A DNA stretch of 32,710 nucleotides from an uncultured Prevotella sp. (GTDB taxonomy: Bacteria; Bacteroidota; Bacteroidia; Bacteroidales; Bacteroidaceae): the NCBI GenBank assembly GCA_900548745.1, contig URLQ01000011.1, positions 1 through 32,710 of the forward strand, given 5' to 3'. Positions 15,733-23,987 of this stretch are shown here, one piece after another. Both the position numbers and the translations under genes were made by a program. The notes beneath the pieces are model-generated. The model ran no database searches, had not been told where the DNA came from, and saw nothing but the letters and a program-made list of their open reading frames with translations. Numbering within the stretch: the first letter of the stretch is position 1; each line of letters opens with the position of its first letter.

Positions 15733-15740
15733 TAACTTTG
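15733..15740 (+). promoter_or_regulatory. Probable -7 box of the small lipoprotein gene
   Basis: TAACTTTG, 33 bp before the ATG at 15774, matches TAnnTTTG and is followed by the usual C. No TTTG is found 19-20 nt upstream. Confidence 0.5.
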
Positions 15741-15773
15741 CAAAAATGATTATAGTAGAACACGTATTATATT

Positions 15774-16169
15774 ATGAAGAAGATTATTTTGTTTGCTGCC
15801 GCAGCTGCAATGCTTGCAGTATCTTGTCAGGAGAGTCTTGAAGACCGTGCGGCGCGAGAAGCACAGGAGTTTACAAGAAAGAACTGTCCGATGAAGTTGG
15901 GTAACGGAATAACTACCGACAGTATGGTCTTTGACAAGGCGACACTTACTCTTCATTACTGCATGACGATAAGCGGACTGGCTGACACTACGGCAATCCG
16001 GAACACCGACATGAAGAAGGACATGGTGGAGGGACTGAAGGGCAACACCGCCGTGCGTCCGTATAAGGATGCAGGCTACAACTTCCAGTATACGTTCTAT
16101 TCGGAGAAGCATAAGGGACTGAAGCTGTATGAAGTGAAAATAACGAAAAAGGATTATTCAACTAAATAA
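15774..16169 (+). CDS. Small lipoprotein of unknown function
   Basis: The product is 131 aa. It opens with a lipoprotein signal (MKKIILFAAAAAMLAVSC, lipobox Cys18) followed by QESLEDRAAREAQEFTRKNCP. The mature part contains a second and third Cys (KNCPMKLG, LHYCMT) and a conserved-looking YNFQYTFYSEKHKGLKLYEVKIT strand pair. I do not recognise the family by name. The Ser/Glu residues after Cys18 leave open whether it stays in the inner leaflet or is exported to the cell surface. The MaoC-like gene begins 13 nt after its stop, so they are likely co-transcribed although no functional link is evident. Confidence 0.75.
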   Translation: MKKIILFAAAAAMLAVSCQESLEDRAAREAQEFTRKNCPMKLGNGITTDSMVFDKATLTLHYCMTISGLADTTAIRNTDMKKDMVEGLKGNTAVRPYKDAGYNFQYTFYSEKHKGLKLYEVKITKKDYSTK

Positions 16170-16182
16170 AACAAATACAAAA

Positions 16183-16647
16183 ATGGCACAATTGGTTATC
16201 AACAACTACGACGAGTTTGCTGCTTATCTTGGCAAGAATCTCGGAACATCAGACTATGTAGAACTATCGCAGGAGCGCATCAATATGTTTGCTGACGCTA
16301 CTCTCGATCACCAGTGGATACATGTGGACACAGAGAAGGCAAAGGAAGAGAGTCCTTACAAGACAACTATCGCCCACGGCTATCTCACGCTGTCAATGCT
16401 TCCATATCTGTGGAACCAGATTATCAAGGTTAACAACCTGAAGATGATGGTAAACTACGGTATGGACAAGATGAAGTTCGGACAGGCTGTTAAGTCTGGC
16501 GAGAGCATCCGTCTCGTCACCGACCTGCAGTCTATTGCCAACCTGCGTGGTGTGACAAAGGCTGAAATCAAGTTCCGCATCGAAATCAAAGAGTCTGGCA
16601 AGAAGGCACTTGAGGGTGTGGCTACATTCCTCTATTACTTTGAGTAA
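16183..16647 (+). CDS. MaoC-family (R)-specific enoyl hydratase-like protein
   Basis: The product is a 154-aa hot-dog-fold protein. The hydratase motif is intact: FADATLDHQWIHVDTEKAKEESPYKTTIAHGYLTLSML, with catalytic Asp42 and His47 (D-x4-H) and the IAHG turn at 63-66. The length fits a single-domain MaoC protein. The family hydrates enoyl-CoA or enoyl-ACP thioesters in the cytoplasm; the physiological substrate here is unknown. It is the second gene after the small lipoprotein and is followed by a strong hairpin at 16678-16723. Confidence 0.9.
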   Translation: MAQLVINNYDEFAAYLGKNLGTSDYVELSQERINMFADATLDHQWIHVDTEKAKEESPYKTTIAHGYLTLSMLPYLWNQIIKVNNLKMMVNYGMDKMKFGQAVKSGESIRLVTDLQSIANLRGVTKAEIKFRIEIKESGKKALEGVATFLYYFE

Positions 16648-16677
16648 TCGGTAAATGCCCGATAGGGCGTACAGAAA

Positions 16678-16723
16678 AGCAATCCCTCTCATCGGCATCG
16701 TTGCCTTGATGAGAGGGATTGCT
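16678..16723. terminator. Hairpin between convergent genes, terminator for the minus strand
   Basis: A perfect 16-bp stem (AGCAATCCCTCTCATC at 16678-16693 with 16708-16723) and a 14-nt loop. On the minus strand it is followed by TTTTCTGT, so it can end the LptD-like transcript; on the plus strand there is no T-run, but it may still stop or protect the MaoC message. Confidence 0.75.
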
Positions 16724-16761
16724 GTATATGTCAATGTCTGTGGTGCCGGTTTGTCTCTTCT

Positions 16762-19587
16762 TTAATACCACTGCACGGCATTGCTGTAGCCGCTGCGCTT
16801 GTCGTATTTGAGAGCGTCGGTGAGAGTGGCGGCGTTGCATCGGAACGAGAAGTTGTATGATGTGTAAGGAGCGAGAACCACAGAGCAGCTCATGCTGAAG
16901 CAATGCAGGTCGCGTTGCAGCGAAGCTGTTGTCATGGACAGATCGTGCTCCTCGAAGTCGTAGCCGGAAGAGAAGCTGATGTTCCAACCGTCGCTGATGC
17001 GTATGTTACCGCTGAAGTTCAGGTTCTGGGTGAACTTATACGGATAGCGCATGGTCTTCTTGTTGAACTTGCCGCTGGTGTTTTCGCGCATCGTAACTCC
17101 GTATCCGAAGGTTACAGACCAAGGGATGGAGAATCTCATGTATCCGTCTTCGTCGGTCTCAGCCTTGCTTGCCGACTTCTTCTTGGCTCCGTTCTGTGCC
17201 TTTATCATGTCGTCGTCGACGTTAGTCTCCACACCTGTGTCGTCGTCATCGTCGTTGTTCCTGTTGCGGTCGTTGTCGTCGCCGCCTCCGAAAAAGCGTT
17301 TTATCTTTTCCGGAGTGAGAGTATATGATATGTTCTGCGACATGCCTTGGAATCGTCCGAAGCGTCCTTTGCCCCATTCCGTATGGTTGCCTACGTACGG
17401 ATTGCCGTTGGCATCAAGTTCATAGGCATAGGTGGCGAATACGGCATTCATGTTGAAGGTATAGTTCTTCCACCATTTCAGACGGATATTCATGGAGAGG
17501 TCGCTCCACGGTTTCTCCTTAGCCGCCGTGTTGTAAGACATGTTTGCTCCCAGTTCGTCGATGATGCTGAGTTTCTTGAAGCCGGTGGAGTCTTTGTCAG
17601 ACTTCACCTTCATCTCTATATTGTTGGAGAGCGACATAGAGATGCTTCCCGTTCGTCCTTTACCCGGCACGCCGAACATACCGCCGCTGTAGGGAGAATA
17701 CTGTTCGAGTGTGACATTGCCCTGGGCATCGGTCTTCTGGTATGTCTCATAATATCCGTAGCGGCTTGTGCCGAAGTCGGGAGCATAGCTGTAGGATACC
17801 TGCGGAGTGATGACGTGGCGTATAGCTTGTATCTTGTCGCCGAATATCTTTCTGCTCGGAACCCAGAAGCCATACAGCTTGGTGGATGCGCTGACGCTCA
17901 TCGACCAGTTGTAAACGTTGTAGAAGCCGTATGTGGTGTCTCTTACAACGGTCTGTCTTTCAGCGTCCCAACTCTGCATCACCTTGTTTGTATACATACG
18001 GTCGGTGAAGTTCACCGACGGGTTGATGTTTATATAATTAAATAAGGTGAAGTTTCCGTTGATAGGAATGCTGTGCTGCATACCGTTGCGCCAGTCCTTT
18101 ACGATGTTCGACTTCATCAGCAGGTCTTCCTTTGTGTCGATGCTGTTGCGGAGGCTACCTGTATAGCTCAATGAAATCTTCTCGTACCAACGTTCCTTGC
18201 CGACCATTCGCTTGCGCTTGAAAGGATAGAAGCGGCTTACGGAGATGTTGAGGTCTGGCAGCGTGAGGGCTATGGTGGAGTCGCGCATGTTCTGGTTGAG
18301 GTTTGTCGTTCCGCTGATGGTCATGCCTAAACTTGAGAATGTGGTAGTCCAACTGACACTTGACGTTCGTGTGCTTTGTGTCAGCGACTGTGGGTTATAC
18401 ATACTCGTCAGGTTGTTGCGCTCATAGCTTGAAGTGGCGAAGTTTACGCTTGCCGACAGCGAGCTGAAGGGGTTGGCCTTGGCATCCTGTCGGTGGCTCC
18501 ATTGAATCTTGAAGCTCTCCTGCTCGGTGAAGTCCGGCATTCCCTTGTCGCCATTCTTCGTGTCCTGATAGCTGAAATAGAAGCTACCGTTGTATTTATA
18601 TCTCTTGCGGTAGTTGCTTGCCGCAGAGATGCCCCATGAGCCCTTGGTGTAAATCTCGCCTAAAAGCTTGAGGTCCCATTTGTCGCTGATGGCGAAGTAG
18701 TAGCCACCGTCGCGGAGATAGAAGCCGCGGGCGTTCTCATCACCATAGGTAGGCATGATGAATCCGCTGGAATAGCTCTTTGAGAATGGGAAGAATCCGT
18801 ATGGCACAGCCAGCGGCAGCGGCACGTCGGCAACTACAAGATATGCCGGTCCGAACACCACATCCTTGCCAGGGCGCACCTTAGCCCTTGAGAGGGCGAT
18901 GTAGAAGTCAGGATGCTCAGCGTCGCAGGTGGTATAGCGTCCGTGCTCAAGAAACAGCTCTCCCTTGTCGTTGCGCTTTGAGCGCAAGCTGGTAAGGAAA
19001 CCGTCTTCCTGTGCCGTATATACGTTGTTGATAAATCCTTTCTTTGTTTTGAAGTTGAAGGCTATCGTGTCGCTGTCGTATTGCGTCTCGCCCATCTTGA
19101 ACACCGGTCTGCCCTGCAGGGCACCTGTGGTGTCTCTCGTTCCTGTGGCATGAACGAGACTGCTGTCCATATTCATTGTTATGTCAGCACTCGTAAGGTT
19201 CATGTTCTGATAGTTGACGTTGGAATTGCCGTATAGGAAGGCGAGTTTGTCGGAGGCACGATATACCATAGAGTCTTCTGCCGCAAACTTCACCGGTGCG
19301 TCTACGCCGGTAGACTTAGCCCTGTTTATGCTGTCAAGACGTATGGAGTCGTCCACCTGTTTGTTGTGTCGATAGATGGCGAGGGCAAGCGAGTCCATAA
19401 GAGTAGTATCGGGTTCGTTGTTGTCCGCTACGGGTATGATGGAATCTTGCCCCAGCGTGTCGGCGAGGGCTATGGAGTCTTTGTTCGTTTTCTGTCTCTT
19501 GTCCTTCCTTGCCGCCGGCATGTAGGCGCCCGCAACGACAAGGATGAATGTCAAGAGCAATATGATTATAGTGGATTTCTTTCTCAC
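16762..19587 (-). CDS. lptD: LPS-assembly protein LptD-like outer-membrane protein
   Basis: The product is 941 aa. An N-terminal hydrophobic segment (STIIILLLTFILVVAGAYMP) acts as signal or anchor. An OstA/LptA-like jellyroll follows (FAAEDSMVYRASDKLAFLYGNSNVNYQNMNLTSADITMNMD, about residues 105-190). Then comes a large beta-barrel rich in alternating aromatic strands (VPYGFFPFSKSYSSGFIMPTYGDENARGFYLRDGGYYFAISDKWDLKLLGEIY is the classic barrel-start region) ending in Trp-Tyr. It should place lipopolysaccharide in the outer leaflet with LptE. A polyacidic insert near residues 763-795 (GGGDDNDRNRNNDDDDD) probably forms an exposed loop. Confidence 0.85.
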   Translation of the reverse strand: MRKKSTIIILLLTFILVVAGAYMPAARKDKRQKTNKDSIALADTLGQDSIIPVADNNEPDTTLMDSLALAIYRHNKQVDDSIRLDSINRAKSTGVDAPVKFAAEDSMVYRASDKLAFLYGNSNVNYQNMNLTSADITMNMDSSLVHATGTRDTTGALQGRPVFKMGETQYDSDTIAFNFKTKKGFINNVYTAQEDGFLTSLRSKRNDKGELFLEHGRYTTCDAEHPDFYIALSRAKVRPGKDVVFGPAYLVVADVPLPLAVPYGFFPFSKSYSSGFIMPTYGDENARGFYLRDGGYYFAISDKWDLKLLGEIYTKGSWGISAASNYRKRYKYNGSFYFSYQDTKNGDKGMPDFTEQESFKIQWSHRQDAKANPFSSLSASVNFATSSYERNNLTSMYNPQSLTQSTRTSSVSWTTTFSSLGMTISGTTNLNQNMRDSTIALTLPDLNISVSRFYPFKRKRMVGKERWYEKISLSYTGSLRNSIDTKEDLLMKSNIVKDWRNGMQHSIPINGNFTLFNYININPSVNFTDRMYTNKVMQSWDAERQTVVRDTTYGFYNVYNWSMSVSASTKLYGFWVPSRKIFGDKIQAIRHVITPQVSYSYAPDFGTSRYGYYETYQKTDAQGNVTLEQYSPYSGGMFGVPGKGRTGSISMSLSNNIEMKVKSDKDSTGFKKLSIIDELGANMSYNTAAKEKPWSDLSMNIRLKWWKNYTFNMNAVFATYAYELDANGNPYVGNHTEWGKGRFGRFQGMSQNISYTLTPEKIKRFFGGGDDNDRNRNNDDDDDTGVETNVDDDMIKAQNGAKKKSASKAETDEDGYMRFSIPWSVTFGYGVTMRENTSGKFNKKTMRYPYKFTQNLNFSGNIRISDGWNISFSSGYDFEEHDLSMTTASLQRDLHCFSMSCSVVLAPYTSYNFSFRCNAATLTDALKYDKRSGYSNAVQWY

Positions 19588-19662
19588 TTTATCGTTATGA
19601 AATGCAATGTGTTCTTTTCCTGTAAACCGCTACTGCTGTTTGTTATAGAGCAATATGGACTG

Positions 19663-19670
19663 CAAAATTA
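19663..19670 (-). promoter_or_regulatory. Probable -7 box of the LptD-like gene
   Basis: TAATTTTG on the minus strand, 76 bp ahead of the start codon at 19587, followed by CAG. There is no good -33 box. The gap 19588-19918 otherwise shows only this and the terminator hairpin at 19819-19855. Confidence 0.4.
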
Positions 19671-19818
19671 CTCTTTTTACTTCTAATATCCGCTATGTGG
19701 CGGTTTTTTATGTGTTATTTTAACGTTTTCTTCCTGTTCGTAATGTTACGCACATCAGCTCTGTTGTTTGGAGGATGGCTGTCGTACTTCCTTGAAATGC
19801 TGTTTGGGCTATATAAGA

Positions 19819-19855
19819 AATCCCCGGCAGACTCATCGGGAGAAAGCCGGGGATT
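19819..19855 (-). terminator. Intrinsic terminator of the DUF4595-like lipoprotein gene
   Basis: A 10-bp stem AATCCCCGGC / GCCGGGGATT (19819-19828 and 19846-19855). Read on the minus strand it is followed by TTCTTATAT, a moderately T-rich tail. It lies 64 nt past the stop at 19919. Confidence 0.7.
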
Positions 19856-19918
19856 GACGCATATTATATATTCTCTATTAAGTTTCTGTCAAGTCAGCGA
19901 CTTGACATGTTGTCTATT

Positions 19919-20932
19919 CTATTTGGCAACAGAGGTCTTGTTCTTGAATCTGTTGTGTATATTTCTGAAGATGCTCTTCTTGGTGCTTCTTGTGGCTGAC
20001 GCTCTCTTGGCTATAGCCTTCGGTGTGGTTTTCTCAACGTTGTCGTAAGCTATGTATCCGCTTGTCATGCCTGTATATCTATATACTGTGCCGTCGTTAT
20101 TTGTATAGTATATGCAGTCGTAATAACGCTCTTCAGTTCCTTCATCGTCCTTGCTTATATAATCTACGCCGGACGGTAACAGAGACGGACCCTTGCCCAT
20201 GTAGCCGATGCAGAACAGGGCACCTAAGAAATCGTTATCGTCGACGCTCATGAAGTTTGGTATATACTGGAGTGTTAAATTTTTCTCTGCGTTGGTGTAG
20301 TCGTAGATGTATGTTTCCACGTCTTTCTCGCCGTCTTCAACAAATGTGTATACGGCCTTTATGAGCTTGCCGTCGTTCCATGTGAAGACATAGTCGAACG
20401 ACGAACTGTATTTCTCCTTGTCTCCGTCTTCGATATAGACACCGGAACCGCTGCCTTTCATTCTTGTTATGTTGCCGTTGCCGTTGTAGCTGACGCTAAT
20501 TTTGCCGGTTCCATGTTCTTCGTCTTCCTTGCCTTCGTAGTCGTATTTGTTGGAGAGACTGGTAATGTAACCGCCGCTGTTGGTGTGTATATTGCTGAAA
20601 ACGTCTTTGTCGGAATATCCGTTACCGCTATTTATCTGTGTGATGGTAAATGGGTTGTAGCTAACCTCGTACGAATCACTTGTACTGCCGAATGATGCCA
20701 GTGTACCGTTGTCGTTGTAGCTGTATCTTATATTGCCAACCTCTGTGATGCGCATCTTCTCGCCTGTTTTTGTTTCTATAACGCCAGCTGCAGTGTTTCC
20801 TGACCCGGAACAGTTGCAATCGTCATCGTCACTGCTGCATGAAGTGAAGCTTGTAGTAAGGGCAAGTGCTGTAGCTACGGCTAATCCCATATTTGCCAAA
20901 GTCCTACTGTAATTATAAAAATTCCTTTTCAT
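19919..20932 (-). CDS. DUF4595-like surface lipoprotein
   Basis: The product is 337 aa. A long type II signal ends in LALTTSFTSC (lipobox Cys32), followed by SSDDDDCNCSGSG, the acidic stretch that in Bacteroidetes marks surface-exported lipoproteins. The body repeats short strands such as NIRYSYNDNGTLASFGS, KISVSYNGNGNITRMKGS, YVFTWNDGKLIKAVY and YIYDYTNAEKNLTLQYIPNF, which is the YD-like pattern of DUF4595 proteins. The C-terminus is unusual: about 35 residues, strongly basic (KAIAKRASATRSTKKSIFRNIHNRFKNKTSVAK). The function is unknown. It has its own promoter and terminator. Confidence 0.75.
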   Translation of the reverse strand: MKRNFYNYSRTLANMGLAVATALALTTSFTSCSSDDDDCNCSGSGNTAAGVIETKTGEKMRITEVGNIRYSYNDNGTLASFGSTSDSYEVSYNPFTITQINSGNGYSDKDVFSNIHTNSGGYITSLSNKYDYEGKEDEEHGTGKISVSYNGNGNITRMKGSGSGVYIEDGDKEKYSSSFDYVFTWNDGKLIKAVYTFVEDGEKDVETYIYDYTNAEKNLTLQYIPNFMSVDDNDFLGALFCIGYMGKGPSLLPSGVDYISKDDEGTEERYYDCIYYTNNDGTVYRYTGMTSGYIAYDNVEKTTPKAIAKRASATRSTKKSIFRNIHNRFKNKTSVAK

Positions 20933-21005
20933 GTTTGTTTTATTGTTTTTGGGTTAATAAAAATTCACTATCTTTATGATGTAATTATCTGTTGAAATCA
21001 CAGCA

Positions 21006-21037
21006 CAAAGATAGTGAATGTCTGTCAAGTAGCCAAA
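21006..21037 (-). promoter_or_regulatory. Promoter of the DUF4595-like gene
   Basis: On the minus strand TTTG (21037-21034), 20 nt, TATCTTTG (21013-21006). The -7 box lies inside one arm of a 13-bp perfect inverted repeat (20963-20975 and 21007-21019), so a protein binding that repeat would cover the promoter and start site. Confidence 0.65.
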
Positions 21038-21054
21038 TGCTTTTTTCCGTTTTA

Positions 21055-21145
21055 TGGAACAAACGGCTCTATACGTGGAACAAACGGTTGAAATTAGGGT
21101 TTAAACGTTCAAAATATATTTGTCTCTACTTTCGCTTCAACCGTT
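21055..21145 (-). promoter_or_regulatory. Direct repeats spaced two helical turns, plus inverted repeat, upstream of the DUF4595-like promoter
   Basis: TGGAACAAACGG occurs at 21055-21066 and again at 21076-21087, 21 bp apart start to start, so both lie on the same face of the helix. The second overlaps an inverted repeat, AACGGTTGAA (21083-21092) with TTCAACCGTT (21136-21145). The direct repeats sit about 20-50 bp upstream of the -33 box of the minus-strand lipoprotein gene. The geometry is that of LytTR- or response-regulator-type sites. Confidence 0.5.
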
Positions 21146-21211
21146 ATAGTATTCCTTTTGTTTTTGATATAGTGTACCTTTTGTTTTCACTTCTTTTATG
21201 ATAAGAAGTCT

Positions 21212-23983
21212 TTATTTTTTCTTTTTGTTGTCTACCATCTTAAATATACTTGTCGTGTCTCCGCTTTTCTTGAAGAAGAAATAATGTTCTCCGCTTCCTA
21301 CTTTCATCCGGAAGCTACTTCCGATGACGATTTCTGCATCGCAGCCGACAGGAATCTTTGCATATAGACCATTGTCGTTGAATGTTACTTCTACCTTTCC
21401 GTAGAGCGTGGTTGTAGAACCTTTTACGCATGTCATGTCGCCCACGAGGGTAGGGGAGATGAGCAGATGGCGCATACCGTTTGTTCCAGGCATGTTCTGT
21501 ATGCCGGCAAGACGCTTGAAGAACCATTCGTCAATCTGTCCCATCATCAGGTGGTTCCACGATGAACCCTGGCGTGGGTCCCACTGTTCGGTAAGTGTTG
21601 TTGCTCCCTGCTTTATCTGGAAGCCATAGCCCGGTGTCTCATAGTGGTTGAGCATCTTGTAGAGAAGTTCGTCCTTGTTGTTCAGGGCGAGTGCCATGAA
21701 GAGGTAGCGGTTGCCCACATCGCCGGTGGTAAGGCGGTTGCCATGCTTCTCTATGTCGGCAATCAGCGACTGCAACACTTTCTCTTTGTTCTCGCCCGTA
21801 ATGCCGAGGAACAGCGGCAGGGCATTGGATGTCTGACTACCTGTGCCGTAGCAGCAGGAGTCCGGTTTATAGAACTCCCTGTTGAAGGCTTCCACCACCT
21901 TATTATATAATGTGGAATATTTCGTCTCGTCTGTCTTGTTGCCCACCATCCTTGCGGCGCAGGTCATCAGCTTGAGGTCGTAGATGTAATGTGCTGTGGC
22001 AACAAGAGGAATAAGGGTGTTATGGCAGAAGCCCGACTTGCCGCCTTCCACCACGTCGTACCAGTCGCCCAGTCCGTGGCTCACTATGCCGTCTTTGGAG
22101 CGGCTCGTGAGATAATCCACGTAGCGGCACATGGCATTGTAGTTGCGTGTGATGATAGTGCTGTCGCCATACTGCTCGTAATACTGGAACGGCATGATGA
22201 TGAGCGTGCTGCCCCATTCGGGAGAGTCATCGAAGAGGTTGCCGAACGACACATACTGCGGAGCCGTGGTCGGCACCATGCCGTCGCTCTTCTGTGTGTC
22301 GGTAATGTCGCGGATTATCTTCGGACAGAATTGTGTCATGTCGAAATTGTAGAACAGACTCGGTCCGACGAGATGGTCCTGTTCCAGCCAACCAAGCTTC
22401 TCGCGGTGAGGACAGTCGGACATTACGCTCTGCATGTTGCTCCTCTCCGCACGCTCTATCAGACGGTGGGTCTGTGTGAAGATTGGGTTGGAACATTCAA
22501 ACGACGAGCCTTCTTCGGCAGAGTTGTAGATGAAGCAGCTCTGCAGATTAGATATTACGGGCAGTCCTTCTGGGTTTGGCTCGCCTTCGAGCACGGCATC
22601 CTCCACCTGTATGTATCTGAAGCCGTAGTAGGAGAAGCGTGGATGCCACGTCTCTGTGGTGTCGCTGCCTATGGTATATTCATAGTAGTGCTGGCGACCC
22701 GTCTGCCGTTGGTCGCACACGCCCTGCTTGTTCAGGTTTTCCGATACGAGCATTGTCACCTTCTGTCCCGGTCTGCCCTTCACCTTTATCTCCGGGAATC
22801 CGGCGAGGTTCTGTCCCATGTCGGCAATGAAGGTATGTGGCGACACCGTGCGCTTGGTCTTTTCCGATGCCGAAGCCACGGAGTCGGCAGGCAGATAGTT
22901 CCATGCCTTGATGCCGAAGCGCTCCATTATCTTTATCGGCTGTGCGGTCTGCGGTTCAAGAATGCCTCCGGCACCTTCCACAAGTACGGCATTCTTCCAT
23001 GCCGAATCGTCGAAGTGCGGCATACAGGCTTTGCCCTGTACCAGACGGGCATCGTACGACTCGCCGCCGTAGATGCTGTTGAAGGTGACGGGACTGAGAG
23101 CGTATTTCCATGAACCGTCGCTCACGATGGTCTTGCTCGTGCCGTCGCTATAGTTTATCTCCATCCGCACTGTCATCTGCGGCGCACCGAAGCTGGTCAT
23201 CAGCTTGCTGTATCTGTCGCCTCGCTGAACGTTGAAGAATCCGTTGCCGAGGAGCACGTTTATCGCATTGCCATCCTTGTTTAGCAGAGAGGTAACGTCG
23301 TAGGTGTTGTAATAGATAGTCTTGCTGTATTCGCTGCATAAGGGGGCAAACATGCTGTCGCCCACTTTCTTTCCGTTGATGAGCATCTCGTAGTGTCCCA
23401 TGCCGCTGACGTATACTACGGCATCGGTAATGGTCTTCCCTCCATTGGAGAACTCCTTGCGCAGGATGATGCTCTTGGAGGAGAGCGTGTCTACGGGGTT
23501 CCATTTCTCAACGAAATAGTCTTTCTTGAATTCAGCGTTCGAGAAGCGGCCCTCTGGAAGCCTGGCGTCTTTCCTTGTTATGGCTCCGATCCATTGGCTC
23601 TTGTCCATCTCGTCGCCAACGATGCGTATGGCTTGTGCCTGGCTCCATTCCGACGGCTTGCCGGATTTGTCCCACACCCTTACCTGCCATAGGTAGCCAT
23701 GCCTGTTAGGAGTGAGGGCAGGGGTGGAGATAAATTGGCTGTCCTTGGATTTCTTCTTGCCGGAGTCATAGACCTGTCTGCCGGTGATGTTCTCCTTTAT
23801 TATAAGCTGGTAAGCCTTCTGATAGTCGTTGTTCACGTCGGATGTCATTTGCCATCCGAAGCGCACGTCGCCCTTGCTTACGGCAAGTCCTTTCTGATAG
23901 TTGCAGGTAGTCTGCGTAATGGTGATTTTTGCTTCAGCCTGTAAGGATGCAAGTGCAAGCAGAGCTAATGTTATATGTCTCAT
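21212..23983 (-). CDS. Alpha-L-rhamnosidase (GH78-like), exported
   Basis: The product is 923 aa. The start ATG at 23983 gives a clean signal peptide (MRHITLALLALASLQAEA); a TTG 18 nt upstream would overlap the preceding gene. Domain order follows GH78 enzymes: fibronectin-like N-domain (VRFGWQMTSDVNNDYQKAYQLII), jellyroll domain (KSIILRKEFSNGG...AVVYVSGMGHYEMLINGKKVGD), then an (alpha/alpha)6 barrel. In the barrel are SDCPHREKLGWLEQDH (residues 523-536) with candidate acids Glu528, Glu534 and Asp536, and GATTLTEQWDP with Glu799 and Asp802. It removes alpha-L-rhamnose from plant or microbial glycans, probably in the periplasm. It starts 4 nt after the DUF5703-like gene, so the two are coupled. 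Confidence 0.9.
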   Translation of the reverse strand: MRHITLALLALASLQAEAKITITQTTCNYQKGLAVSKGDVRFGWQMTSDVNNDYQKAYQLIIKENITGRQVYDSGKKKSKDSQFISTPALTPNRHGYLWQVRVWDKSGKPSEWSQAQAIRIVGDEMDKSQWIGAITRKDARLPEGRFSNAEFKKDYFVEKWNPVDTLSSKSIILRKEFSNGGKTITDAVVYVSGMGHYEMLINGKKVGDSMFAPLCSEYSKTIYYNTYDVTSLLNKDGNAINVLLGNGFFNVQRGDRYSKLMTSFGAPQMTVRMEINYSDGTSKTIVSDGSWKYALSPVTFNSIYGGESYDARLVQGKACMPHFDDSAWKNAVLVEGAGGILEPQTAQPIKIMERFGIKAWNYLPADSVASASEKTKRTVSPHTFIADMGQNLAGFPEIKVKGRPGQKVTMLVSENLNKQGVCDQRQTGRQHYYEYTIGSDTTETWHPRFSYYGFRYIQVEDAVLEGEPNPEGLPVISNLQSCFIYNSAEEGSSFECSNPIFTQTHRLIERAERSNMQSVMSDCPHREKLGWLEQDHLVGPSLFYNFDMTQFCPKIIRDITDTQKSDGMVPTTAPQYVSFGNLFDDSPEWGSTLIIMPFQYYEQYGDSTIITRNYNAMCRYVDYLTSRSKDGIVSHGLGDWYDVVEGGKSGFCHNTLIPLVATAHYIYDLKLMTCAARMVGNKTDETKYSTLYNKVVEAFNREFYKPDSCCYGTGSQTSNALPLFLGITGENKEKVLQSLIADIEKHGNRLTTGDVGNRYLFMALALNNKDELLYKMLNHYETPGYGFQIKQGATTLTEQWDPRQGSSWNHLMMGQIDEWFFKRLAGIQNMPGTNGMRHLLISPTLVGDMTCVKGSTTTLYGKVEVTFNDNGLYAKIPVGCDAEIVIGSSFRMKVGSGEHYFFFKKSGDTTSIFKMVDNKKKK

Positions 23984-23987
23984 GTCT

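Noticed and set aside
17203..17300. Frameshift or low-quality sequence in the LptD-like gene at the GAC/AAC-rich stretch
   Set aside because: The frame stays open on both sides and barrel strands continue, so it is a genuine acidic Asp/Asn insert.
20963..21019. Invertible promoter switch
   Set aside because: The arms are only 13 bp with 31 bp between them, and inversion would not move a complete promoter since the -7 box lies in the arm; no invertase gene is nearby.
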